Source: Streptomyces sp. H27-C3 (GTDB taxonomy: Bacteria > Actinomycetota > Actinomycetes > Streptomycetales > Streptomycetaceae). From it: a stretch of 36,584 bases of DNA. Location: the NCBI RefSeq assembly GCF_030063415.1, contig NZ_JASITA010000059.1:1-36584 (forward strand), read 5' to 3'. Under the pieces are notes generated by a model. That model had not been told where the DNA came from. It worked only from the letters and a program-made list of their open reading frames with translations, and did no database searches. The position numbers were made by a program, and so were the translations under genes. Numbering within the stretch: position 1 is the first letter of the stretch; every line of letters begins with the position of its first letter. Shown here in pieces: positions 8,102 through 15,771 of this stretch.

Positions 8102-8742
8102 CGGTTCGCTTCCGTCATGGAGGCGGGTTGGCCCGCTCTTCGGAGGTGGTCCATGCAGGTGCGGGTCAGGGCGTCGAGGTCGGCGTCGTTCGCGCAGGGG
8201 TGGGACAGCACCGGAAGCCCGGTGGTCCTGGTCCAGGCGCTGGCGGCCCCGCTGTAGAGGTCGGCCAGCCGGGCTGCGGTCTGGGGTTGTTCGGTGAACC
8301 GTTGCCCGGTTGCGCGCCTGGCAAGGCGGGTGTGGCAGAGATCCGGGTCGGTGGTCAGCAACACCGTCAGCCGGGGCCGGGCGTGCGCTTGGCCGGCGAG
8401 ATGTGCCACGTAGGTGTCGACCGGCTGGCGGTGGAGCAGGGCGAGCAGGCAGGCGGTGGACAGGGAGAACCGGTCGGCGAGGACCGGGCCGTCGGCGAGC
8501 GCCGGGGTGATGTTGAACCGGGAGTGCAGGGCGAGGTCGTGGACGACGGCCTCGATGGCCTCCTGCTGGTTGCCGCCGTCTCCGGCCCGCAGCCGGATCA
8601 GCGTGCGGGTGGCGGTGTGGGAGAGCCAGGAGAACTGCCCGATGTGGCTGAGGTGGATGCCTTCGGAGCGGACGGCGGCAAGGAGCCGGTCGCGCAGGGT
8701 GCTCTTCCCGGCGCCAGCTATGCCTTCCAGGGCGAGCAGCAT
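8098..8742 (-). CDS. Thymidylate kinase-like P-loop NTPase
   Basis: The protein is 214 aa. The P-loop GIAGAGKST (residues 7-15) starts immediately after the first beta strand (LLALEG), a DRF motif follows the second conserved region (LADRFSLST), and a LARRATGQRF segment resembles the Arg-rich lid. These place it in the dTMP kinase superfamily, but it diverges enough that it may phosphorylate another nucleotide or small molecule. Its presence in a peptide-modification operon is unusual. An alternative GTG (8749-8751) would overlap the stop of the oxygenase gene in a GTGA and give 217 aa; I chose the ATG because the first beta strand begins right after it. Confidence 0.75.
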   Translation of the reverse strand: MLLALEGIAGAGKSTLRDRLLAAVRSEGIHLSHIGQFSWLSHTATRTLIRLRAGDGGNQQEAIEAVVHDLALHSRFNITPALADGPVLADRFSLSTACLLALLHRQPVDTYVAHLAGQAHARPRLTVLLTTDPDLCHTRLARRATGQRFTEQPQTAARLADLYSGAASAWTRTTGLPVLSHPCANDADLDALTRTCMDHLRRAGQPASMTEANR

Positions 8743-8747
8743 GCCCC

Positions 8748-9482
8748 TCACCCGCCCGGGGTGGGTTCGGCGATGAGCCAGCTGATGAACTTGGCGACCC
8801 GTCCCGCAGTGACCGGTCGGGTTCCGTGGGCAAGTTGTGATCCGTACAGCAGCGCGGTGCCCGGCGCCGGGGAGACGTTCCACCGGGTGCGGGGCATCTG
8901 CAGGAACCACGGGGCGGAATTGTCGGCTCCGTCGTGGGCAAGCCACATGCCCGGCGCGTAGCCGCTTGCTGCGGCGTCGGGTGCCTCGCCGCTCCACAGC
9001 CGGTGACTGGAGGTGGTCTCGACGCAGAACTCGCCCCCGCCCTCGGCCTCTGCGATGACGACGCTGATGCCCGCGATCTGCCGGGGCCAGGCGAGCGGGT
9101 CGGGGGCGATGCCGTCGAGGTGGCTGGTGATGTGCTGTCCCACCCCGTACTCGACGTAGGTCCAGGGGCGGCAGAGAGCAATGGAGGGCATGACGCGGGC
9201 CAGCGCAGGGCGGGCGCGGTCGAACGCATCGTTAAGGATCTTCTCGGCGGTCTCGGGGATCGAGGGGATCTCCACGCGACCAGCGGGCTCGTAGACTGCC
9301 ATAGCCTGCTCGGGGCTGTGGCCGGGGATCTCATGGATGGAGGCCCGGCGCCCCTCGCCGAAGCGATCAGCGCCTACGGGGGCGAGGACATCGTTCATCA
9401 GGTTGGCGAGCTGGGCCAGTTCGGAGGCGCTGAGGAAGTTCTCGACGCTTCCGATGCCGACGGTCTCGGCTATGTGGATCAC
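8748..9482 (-). CDS. Fe(II)/2-oxoglutarate-dependent oxygenase
   Basis: The protein is 244 aa with a double-stranded beta-helix pattern typical of prolyl-4-hydroxylase-like 2OG oxygenases. The iron-binding HxD is H121-L-D123 (YGVGQHITSHLDGI), the distal His is H219 (SQLAHGTRPV), and the downstream Arg (R222 or R228) is the candidate 2OG-carboxylate ligand. A Gly-rich turn with acidic strands (AEAEGGGEFCVET) follows the first motif. The GTG start overlaps the upstream stop (GTGA) and has GGGAGG 7 bases upstream, which decides this start. It probably hydroxylates the peptide or another pathway intermediate. Together with the HEXXH protein it gives the operon two unrelated candidate hydroxylases. 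Confidence 0.8.
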   Translation of the reverse strand: MIHIAETVGIGSVENFLSASELAQLANLMNDVLAPVGADRFGEGRRASIHEIPGHSPEQAMAVYEPAGRVEIPSIPETAEKILNDAFDRARPALARVMPSIALCRPWTYVEYGVGQHITSHLDGIAPDPLAWPRQIAGISVVIAEAEGGGEFCVETTSSHRLWSGEAPDAAASGYAPGMWLAHDGADNSAPWFLQMPRTRWNVSPAPGTALLYGSQLAHGTRPVTAGRVAKFISWLIAEPTPGG

Positions 9483-10111
9483 TTCGTAACCTCCCTTTGC
9501 TGGAGCAAGCGGTGGATATCGCTCAGTTCTGTGCAGTGGTTGAGCCAGCTGACGACCGGACTGCGCGGTGCTGCCAGCGGGTTCTCCCACAGGCCCAGGA
9601 GCTCGCCGGTCAGCGGCAGTTCGCTGCTGTCGGGCGGACTGCCCATGACAGCCGCTCCGCCTGCTGTCCAAGTGCGGCAGGTCGCCTCGTACTGCTGGGA
9701 AAAGACACGAGCGAGGTACACGGCGGCGGCGGCGCGATACGCCCGCAGGAGCGTGGCGGAGGGCGGAGGGCGGTCGTATGCCTGGTGCTCGGTGAGCGCC
9801 CATGCCTGGGCGAGAGCGGCGGCAGAGTCGGCAACGCGACAGGTCGCGCAACAGGTGTTCTCGCGGGCCGGGCAAGCGACGAGGTGTTCGCCGAGGGTGG
9901 CTCCGAGCTCGTCGAGAACCGCCCAGGCGGTGGCGGCCCGTAGCCCTCCCACCGCCGGCCACGCCCGTCTCATCTCTTCTCGATGGTTGCAGCAGGCCCG
10001 ACCTGCTCCTGGGCGTCCGCGCGGCGAGAGAGCCGGTTCGATGAACAGCGTGTGGAAGTAGGCGATACGCCCGATCAGCTGGTGGACGACGGCCTCGTCG
10101 CTGGGTCTCAC
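9479..10111 (-). CDS. Unrecognised Cys-containing protein in the radical SAM operon
   Basis: The protein is 210 aa and I do not recognise the family. It is helical, soluble and has seven or more Cys, including a cluster CPARENTCCATC near residues 79-90 and an earlier Cys-Cys-Asn-His, which could bind a metal or an Fe-S centre. It starts with GTG overlapping the radical SAM stop (GTGA), and its own stop overlaps the oxygenase start in the same way, so it is translationally locked between two catalytic enzymes. That suggests a dedicated partner role, for example substrate binding or electron transfer, but this is inference from position only. Confidence 0.6.
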   Translation of the reverse strand: MRPSDEAVVHQLIGRIAYFHTLFIEPALSPRGRPGAGRACCNHREEMRRAWPAVGGLRAATAWAVLDELGATLGEHLVACPARENTCCATCRVADSAAALAQAWALTEHQAYDRPPPSATLLRAYRAAAAVYLARVFSQQYEATCRTWTAGGAAVMGSPPDSSELPLTGELLGLWENPLAAPRSPVVSWLNHCTELSDIHRLLQQREVTK

Positions 10112-12000
10112 CGGAAGACCTCCACGGGCTTCGCCTGCGCCAGTGAAGTGGCGGGGAGGGGGCAGGCGCAGGTGGTGGAGCGGGGGCGCTCGGCGTCGAG
10201 AGCCTCGACGAGGACAGCGGTGGCTTCCTCCCGGCGTACGAAGTAGTCCTCCCAGTGGTGGTCGGGGGAGGGGACCAGGCTCAGATCGAGGACCGGTGTT
10301 GTCGTCTCCGTCGTCTCGCAGGTGAGGTCCGAGCGGCCGACACGGACCTCAACGCCCCGCGGCAGGGAGACGGCGGCCGACGTGGCGGCTCGGCACAGTG
10401 CTGCAGCGGCGCGGGCGTATTCCTGGCGGTCTCGCGGGAGGAGGCCCACGCGCAGGCCGGTGGGAGCAAGCTCGGCCCCGGTGTACGGGTGGCCTTCACA
10501 GCTGTCGTAAGTGACGAGGTTCCAGGCGCGGGTGAGGGTGTCGACCAGGGGCCAGACGCCGGGCTCGATCGCGGCCCGCCACAGGGGGTGGGCGGGGTGG
10601 AGGTCGTCGGCCTCTTGGATGCCGGCCAGGCCCACCGTGTTGATGTTGCCGTGCTCGCTGGTCCGCAGCCTTACCCGGTCGTGGACCGGGCCTGGGGCAT
10701 CCCAGCGGGCCTGGAAGGCGGGTACGTCGCGCATGCTGTTCGGCGTGCGCGGGTGCCAGCGCAGGCTCTGGCACCAGGCGCCTTGCGGGTGCGCGGGCTG
10801 GGCGAGCAGGGCGGTGACTCCGTCGATCATCCGCATCCGGTAGTCGCAGTACGCGTCGTGACCGTCCAGGGGGTTCTGGCGCCAGCGGGTGGCGATGCAC
10901 CCTCCGCCGCAGGTGGTGCGGTAGTCGCACGAGGTGCACTTGTCCATCAGCGCTTTGCCCTGGTGCAGCAGGAGGGAGTCCTGCTGGGCCTGGACCAGCT
11001 CGTGCTCGTTTCTGGTCGACTCCAGCTGGGTCAGGCGGGCTTGGGGCCAGGGGAGTTCGTCGCAGCTCCCGAGGCGGCCGTCGGGGTAGAGGGTGAAGAC
11101 GTGGTCGCACTTGAGGTCGGAGAAGTGGCAGAACGGTGTCGTCAGGCCGCGTAATCGGCGGATTGTGGAGACCGCGGGTTCGAGCTTGATGCGGGCGAAG
11201 TGCCCGGCGGATATCCAGTGGGCGGTGGCCGACAGGACGAACTGGGCGTACTCGTCGGGATGGATCGCCCAGGCGGGCCCGCCAGCGGTGCCCAGGGCTG
11301 CCTGCTGGAGCTGTCGGCTGGCCGGCCTGCGCCGGCCCGGAAGGGCGGTGGAGCGGCGGATGGTGGTGTCGAAGCACGGCACGAAGCTGATCGCGTTGAC
11401 CGACCCGAAGCCCGCGAGGTGCTCCAGCACCTCTTCGGCGCGGTCCAGCACCGCCGGGGTCACCGCGGCAATCACTCCGACGCTTCTGCCCCGCTCGGCC
11501 AGCAGCCGCAGCGATCTGGCGACGCGCGGGTAGACCGGCTTTCCGTCGTAGCCCACGCGCCAGGCATTGCCCCGGGCGTCGCCGTCCAGGGAGATCCCGA
11601 TGCTCAGCCCGGGACACAGTTCGTCGAACAGGTCGAGCCATTGTGCATCGAGCAGGACCCCGTTGCTCTGCAGGCTGACGCGGACCACCTGGGGAAGACG
11701 GGCCAGCTCGGTGAGGATCTCCCCGATGTGCTGGCGTCCCGCGGTGAGCGGCTCGCCACCGTGGAGCTCGACGGCGAGCTTGCGGCCCTTGAAGACGGAT
11801 GCCAGCTGCTTGATCTGGGCGGCACCGACTCGGGCCCCTCCCGGAGCCTCTTTGCGTTTCTCGTAGCAGTAGAGGCAGTCGATGTCGCATGTCTCGCCCC
11901 GTGTCTTGACGATGACGGACACCGCAGTGTCGTGGTCATCGACGTCCAGGCTCCGGTAGAGCCCCTCGATCGTGTGGCGCTGAGTGGTGCTGTGGTTCAT
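10108..12000 (-). CDS. Radical SAM/SPASM peptide-maturase-like enzyme with C-terminal extension
   Basis: The protein is 630 aa. The radical SAM cluster motif is CDIDCLYC (C38, C42, C45), followed by a GGEPL motif (HGGEPLTAG) and SLDG-type strands. A SPASM-like auxiliary Fe-S region lies around residues 330-430, with C-x-x-x-x-x-x-C-D-H, LYPDGRLGSCDELPW and CTSCDYRTTCGGGC, then a final CDY. This architecture is typical of enzymes that act on ribosomal peptides (FxsB-like and related). The last 200 residues form a domain I do not recognise, with a TYDSCEGHPYTG signature. The ATG at 12000 is preceded by GGGGAGGGG at 7 bases. It follows the NUDIX gene after 38 bp and overlaps the next gene by 4 bases. 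Confidence 0.85.
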   Translation of the reverse strand: MNHSTTQRHTIEGLYRSLDVDDHDTAVSVIVKTRGETCDIDCLYCYEKRKEAPGGARVGAAQIKQLASVFKGRKLAVELHGGEPLTAGRQHIGEILTELARLPQVVRVSLQSNGVLLDAQWLDLFDELCPGLSIGISLDGDARGNAWRVGYDGKPVYPRVARSLRLLAERGRSVGVIAAVTPAVLDRAEEVLEHLAGFGSVNAISFVPCFDTTIRRSTALPGRRRPASRQLQQAALGTAGGPAWAIHPDEYAQFVLSATAHWISAGHFARIKLEPAVSTIRRLRGLTTPFCHFSDLKCDHVFTLYPDGRLGSCDELPWPQARLTQLESTRNEHELVQAQQDSLLLHQGKALMDKCTSCDYRTTCGGGCIATRWRQNPLDGHDAYCDYRMRMIDGVTALLAQPAHPQGAWCQSLRWHPRTPNSMRDVPAFQARWDAPGPVHDRVRLRTSEHGNINTVGLAGIQEADDLHPAHPLWRAAIEPGVWPLVDTLTRAWNLVTYDSCEGHPYTGAELAPTGLRVGLLPRDRQEYARAAAALCRAATSAAVSLPRGVEVRVGRSDLTCETTETTTPVLDLSLVPSPDHHWEDYFVRREEATAVLVEALDAERPRSTTCACPLPATSLAQAKPVEVFR

Positions 12001-12038
12001 CGACTGCCCCTCCCCTGCTGGTCTGACAGGACGCCTGA

Positions 12039-12473
12039 TTAGTCGGTCAGGCGTCCCAACAGGGCGCCCTGGCCGGACTGGAGAATGTGCGCTGCCTCCA
12101 GCGGGATCCAGAAGCACTCGAAGTGCGTCGGATCCTGCTCCCCGTCGTGGTCCTCCTGGCTCATCCACCGCTCCGCAGTCGGCTCGGTGAGCTCCAGGTG
12201 GAAGACGTGCCGGTGCTGGATCTCGAACCGGTAGGGGCTGATGTCGTAGTCGGTTTCGCCGAGCTTGCGGACGATCTTGAAGTCGGCCAGTCCGGTCTCC
12301 TCAGCCGCTTCGCGCAGCGCGGCGGCCTCCGGGCTCTCGCCGGGGCGGATGCTGCCGGCGGGGACCTGGATGCCGACCTCCTCGTAGGAGTAGTCGGTGT
12401 GGCGGAACACCAGGAGCCGTCCATCGCGCACGACGTAGACGAGCACCTTTTCCTTCGTGACCTTCTCGGGCAT
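12039..12473 (-). CDS. NUDIX hydrolase
   Basis: The protein is 144 aa. It has a complete Nudix box: G40, E46, R54-E55, E58-E59, G61 (AGSIRPGESPEAAALREAAE and following), so Mg-dependent hydrolysis of a nucleoside diphosphate linked to another group is expected. It is the first gene of the minus-strand operon, next to the divergent TPR regulator. GGAGG lies 8 bases before the chosen ATG; an ATG further upstream (12488) is not needed. Substrate unknown. With the thymidylate-kinase-like gene downstream, it is the second nucleotide-handling enzyme of the operon, which keeps a modified-nucleotide product possible. Confidence 0.85.
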   Translation of the reverse strand: MPEKVTKEKVLVYVVRDGRLLVFRHTDYSYEEVGIQVPAGSIRPGESPEAAALREAAEETGLADFKIVRKLGETDYDISPYRFEIQHRHVFHLELTEPTAERWMSQEDHDGEQDPTHFECFWIPLEAAHILQSGQGALLGRLTD

Positions 12474-12985
12474 TGAGACAACCTCCACTGAGTTACGGAG
12501 CCGGACGGAAAGCCGGCCATGTGCAGAACCGGGGACGCGTGCCCCGGGTTCTGGTGTTATCGAAAACGAAGCCGGGAAGCGCGCGATCCTAGGCCCTCAA
12601 CGTGCCGCGCGATCAAGGTAAATCGCCTTCCGGGTCGGCCCTGCGACGCCGGCGCTCCCGAGCCCGCTTCCGGATATGGGGCCGCAGCCGCCCACGGCTG
12701 TGGAGTGGCCGGGTCGGGGTGCGGCGGGGGAAGCTGGGGGCTGCGCACGGTCCGCTCTCTTTCGCTGGGCTTGTCGGGGTGGCGTTAAGAGTCCCGCCGG
12801 TGCGGGTGTCACGGCCATGGCGTGGCGGGTGTCTTCTGGTGCCCGTCCGGGTGCATGGGGTGTCATGGGGGTGGCATTGAGAGGTCACCTTGACGGAATC
12901 CGTTGCGAACAGGCCCTGTTGGCCGGTAATCAACGGACAGGAACGAGGCGACGCGGCCTGTCACCTGACCACGGAGGAACCCTTG
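12474..12985. promoter_or_regulatory. Divergent control region between NUDIX operon and TPR regulator
   Basis: No convincing gene lies in these 512 bases. They hold several symmetric elements. An imperfect inverted repeat at 12525-12552 (AGAACCGGGG ... CCCCGGGTTCT, one bulged base) sits about 50 bases upstream of the NUDIX start. A direct repeat GCGCGATC occurs at 12581-12588 and 12607-12614, 26 bases apart. A short palindrome AACAGGCCCTGTT at 12908-12920 is flanked by CCGTTG and CAACGG, 65 bases before the regulator start. These are candidate operators or attenuator hairpins; no promoter hexamers can be assigned with confidence. Confidence 0.45.
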
Positions 12986-14308
12986 ATGCAGGATCCGACG
13001 ACGCTGCTCCAGGTGCTGGTCCAGCAACGGCGTTGGCGGTACAGAGACTTCCTGGTTGCTTTCGAGCGGGCGGCAACGCAGGCTGGGCTACCGGGCCTGT
13101 CGCTGTCGGAGGCGCAGTTTCGACGCTGGACTTCCGGACGGGTCAAGACACTGCCGGGCTCCGAGATGTGCCGCGTGCTGGAGCAGATGTTCCACGTGGA
13201 CGTCGTGGCGCTGATGGGCCCTCCACCCCAGCGGTCCGCCGTGGGGTCGGGGGAGAGTGCTGCGTACGACCTCGAAAGTGACATTGCTATGACCGCACGT
13301 GACGCCGCCGACGAGGCGGGAGCTGCTGCCGCGCAGTCCGTCTCCGACCTCAGCATCGACCAGCTCCGCGAGGACGCGCTGTCCCTCGCACGCTCCTACG
13401 GCACGTTGAGCGCCTTCGACGTCTTCCGCCGGGCCCGATCGCTGCGCTCGGAGGCAGAGCACCACAGGGGGCTCACGCAGATCCCCGCACAACAGCAGGA
13501 CCTGCTGATCGTGGCCGGGCAGGCTTGCTCCTTGCTGTCCTCCTCGGCATTCGACCTCGGAGCGCTGGACGACGCGGCCCGTCTCGCCCGGTCAGCCGCC
13601 TTGTACGGCGAGCTGGCCCGCTTCGATCCACTGCGGGCTTATGCGACCGGGACATTGGCGATCTGCGCGTACTTCATGGGCCGGCCCTCGGAGGCGGTCC
13701 GGCAGGCACGGACCGCGCTGACCTACGCAGGGCTGGGCGACACGGCACGGCGCAGACTGCTGTCGATCGAAGCCCGCGCACACGGACACCTCGGCGACCG
13801 CGAGCGGTCAACACGGGCACTGGCCGCATCCACGCAACAACACCGAGGCGAGCGGGATGAACTGCACGACGACGTGGGCGGCGAGTTCGGCTTCGACGAA
13901 GAGCGCCTGCTGATGTCCAACGGCAGCGCCGCCCTCCTCGTCGACGACGGGCCCACCGCCGAGGCGACAGCCCTGCGGGCCCTTGCCCTGGTCGCGTCCC
14001 GCCCGCCGGCCCGCCAATCGCTGTCCGTGCGCGGCAAAGCCGCCGCCGATCTCGCCGCGGCACAGATCCTTCGAGGCGACCTCGATGCGGCAGCGGCATC
14101 ACTGGAAACGGTCTGGACCACCCCTGCAGAGCAGCGGGTGGCCGGACTACTGGAGCGCACCGGAGCCCTGCGACGAGCCTTGACAGCCCCCGCATTCAAG
14201 GGAGCATCCACCGCAGTCACACTCGGCGAACAGATTGAGGAGTTCGGGCGTCTGTCCGCACCCGGGCAGTTAGGCACCGGCCACGGACTCTTGGCCATCG
14301 ACCCGTGA
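12986..14308 (+). CDS. XRE-like TPR transcriptional regulator
   Basis: The protein is 440 aa. The N-terminal 75 residues (LLQVLVQQRRWRYRDFLVAF, then LSLSEAQFRRWTSGRVKTLP) resemble the divergent helix-turn-helix of Streptomyces XRE/TPR regulators. From about residue 130 the protein is an alpha-solenoid of TPR-like helix pairs (LARSAALYGELARFDPLRAYA and following). Such regulators control adjacent divergent clusters, sometimes in response to peptides. The ATG at 12986 has GGAGG 8 bases upstream, the best ribosome site in the region; an ATG/GTG further upstream would add 32 low-complexity residues. It diverges from the NUDIX-led operon, so it is the likely regulator of it (inference). Confidence 0.7.
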   Translation: MQDPTTLLQVLVQQRRWRYRDFLVAFERAATQAGLPGLSLSEAQFRRWTSGRVKTLPGSEMCRVLEQMFHVDVVALMGPPPQRSAVGSGESAAYDLESDIAMTARDAADEAGAAAAQSVSDLSIDQLREDALSLARSYGTLSAFDVFRRARSLRSEAEHHRGLTQIPAQQQDLLIVAGQACSLLSSSAFDLGALDDAARLARSAALYGELARFDPLRAYATGTLAICAYFMGRPSEAVRQARTALTYAGLGDTARRRLLSIEARAHGHLGDRERSTRALAASTQQHRGERDELHDDVGGEFGFDEERLLMSNGSAALLVDDGPTAEATALRALALVASRPPARQSLSVRGKAAADLAAAQILRGDLDAAAASLETVWTTPAEQRVAGLLERTGALRRALTAPAFKGASTAVTLGEQIEEFGRLSAPGQLGTGHGLLAIDP

Positions 14309-14327
14309 ACCGGTCCCGACGATGCGG

Positions 14328-15350
14328 CTAAGCATCACCGATAGCAGAGAGCACGCGCGCTTCCTTCTCCGGCGCCAAGCCGTGCTCAGCCCACCTCGGA
14401 TGCTCGACCGGGCGCCCACCTGACTGCATCCACGCCCAGGTATCGGCAATGGTCTCGACAAAAGGACGGCAACGGAGCCCTGCCCCGACGGCGCGGGTGG
14501 CATCGACCGACCACACTCCGGCATGGGTGCGCCACAGTGGGAGTTCCGTCCACTGCTTGACGCCGTGCTCGACAAGCGTCGCCGCATCAGCCCACACCGG
14601 ACGACCGGCGCTCTGGGTGACATCCAAACAGGAACCCATGAACTCGCCCCAGCTGATGCCCTCGGGGTGCGCGACATTGAACGCCCGACCGGAGAGATCA
14701 CTGGCGGCCTGATCGACTGCGAAGGCGGCAACGTCGCGTAAATCAACCGGCTGGATCATCTGCTCGGCCGGCGCCGGCACGAGGACCGAGCCGCCGCGCT
14801 CGGCACGGGCCAGCCACCAAGGCAGGCGACCGACGTACTCACCGGGGCCCAGGATGACCCCGGGCCGCAGGAAGATTGCGTCCTCCCCGAAGGCGGCGCG
14901 TACCGCAGCCTCTCCCCCTGCCTTCTGGAAGCCGTACTTCGTCGGGCTGCCGTCAGAACCGGTGTGCCCAAAGGCCCCATCGTCGTCCGGCGGGCACTCC
15001 AGGAGCGGGGAGTCCTCGGTGAGCGGATGGTGCGGCCAGCCCTGGTAGACGGAAACCGTGGAGACGTGCACCCACCGCGAGGCAGCCAGCCGCAAGGTTT
15101 CCGCAGCCAAGAGCACGTCACGCGGCGGGAACTCGCTACTGGAGGTATCGATGACGGCATCCCACGGCCCGTACGTGGCAAGCCGCTTCAGATCGTCCGG
15201 ACTGGTCCGATCACCCTGGACCGTCTCGACTCCATCAACTGCATCAGACCGGCCGCGATTGAACGCAGTCACATCCCACCCGCGCCGCAGTGCCTCCTCG
15301 ACGATCGCCTTCCCGAGGAACCAGGTGCCGCCCATCACCAAAATCCGCAT
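14328..15350 (-). CDS. NAD-dependent epimerase/reductase (SDR, atypical)
   Basis: The protein is 340 aa, a Rossmann-fold short-chain dehydrogenase of the extended/atypical type. It has the nucleotide-binding motif GGTWFLG near residue 7 and YGFQK (Y-x-x-x-K) near residue 147, preceded by the HVSTVSVY strand that supplies the catalytic Ser/Thr. Likely cytoplasmic, acting on an unknown NDP-sugar or related substrate. The ATG at 15350 has AAGG 8 bases upstream; an upstream in-frame ATG at 15377 would add 9 residues. It converges with the regulator gene with only 19 bases between them and no obvious terminator. It shows no clear link to the neighbouring operon. Confidence 0.8.
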   Translation of the reverse strand: MRILVMGGTWFLGKAIVEEALRRGWDVTAFNRGRSDAVDGVETVQGDRTSPDDLKRLATYGPWDAVIDTSSSEFPPRDVLLAAETLRLAASRWVHVSTVSVYQGWPHHPLTEDSPLLECPPDDDGAFGHTGSDGSPTKYGFQKAGGEAAVRAAFGEDAIFLRPGVILGPGEYVGRLPWWLARAERGGSVLVPAPAEQMIQPVDLRDVAAFAVDQAASDLSGRAFNVAHPEGISWGEFMGSCLDVTQSAGRPVWADAATLVEHGVKQWTELPLWRTHAGVWSVDATRAVGAGLRCRPFVETIADTWAWMQSGGRPVEHPRWAEHGLAPEKEARVLSAIGDA

Positions 15351-15771
15351 GAGAGTGACCTTGCCACGAAGCGTCATTTGAGACCATGCACCCTGACAGG
15401 GCTGACGTCCCACAGCCCATCGAGTCGGCATGCGAAGGGCCCGCCCAGCGACCGAGGGTGGGGGATAGGCTACCGATCAAGCCGTACCAGAATGGGTGTG
15501 CGGGCCAGGCCCGGCGCCCGCATTTGGGGGCAGTACCGCCGGGCCGCTCCGTACTTGACACAGCGGTGCAGCCTGCGGAAGGCACGGCACGCGGCCTAAT
15601 GGATCCAGTGCTCACGCCCCACGGAGCGGGCACGCCACCCCATCAGCGGTCTGGCCTCCCGACCACCAGCAGGGGCACGATCTGACACCAGAACTCGAAC
15701 GGTTCCGGCCGCGATAGTGCTCACCTGCTGGCGGCTACGGAACCAAGCATTCCCCGGTTCCATAGCTCCCA
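15351..15771. other. Gene-free stretch beside the integrase, with a hairpin
   Basis: No supportable gene is seen. A large stem-loop lies at 15701-15744: GGTTCCGGCCGC pairs with GCGGCTACGGAACC except for a 2-base bulge, with an 18-base loop. It is 28 bases beyond the integrase stop and could be a terminator without a U-run or an att-site structure. A third GGTTCC copy follows at 15756. A T-arm-like string (gaactcgaacggttcc) overlaps the left part, but no tRNA folds from it. Confidence 0.4.
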
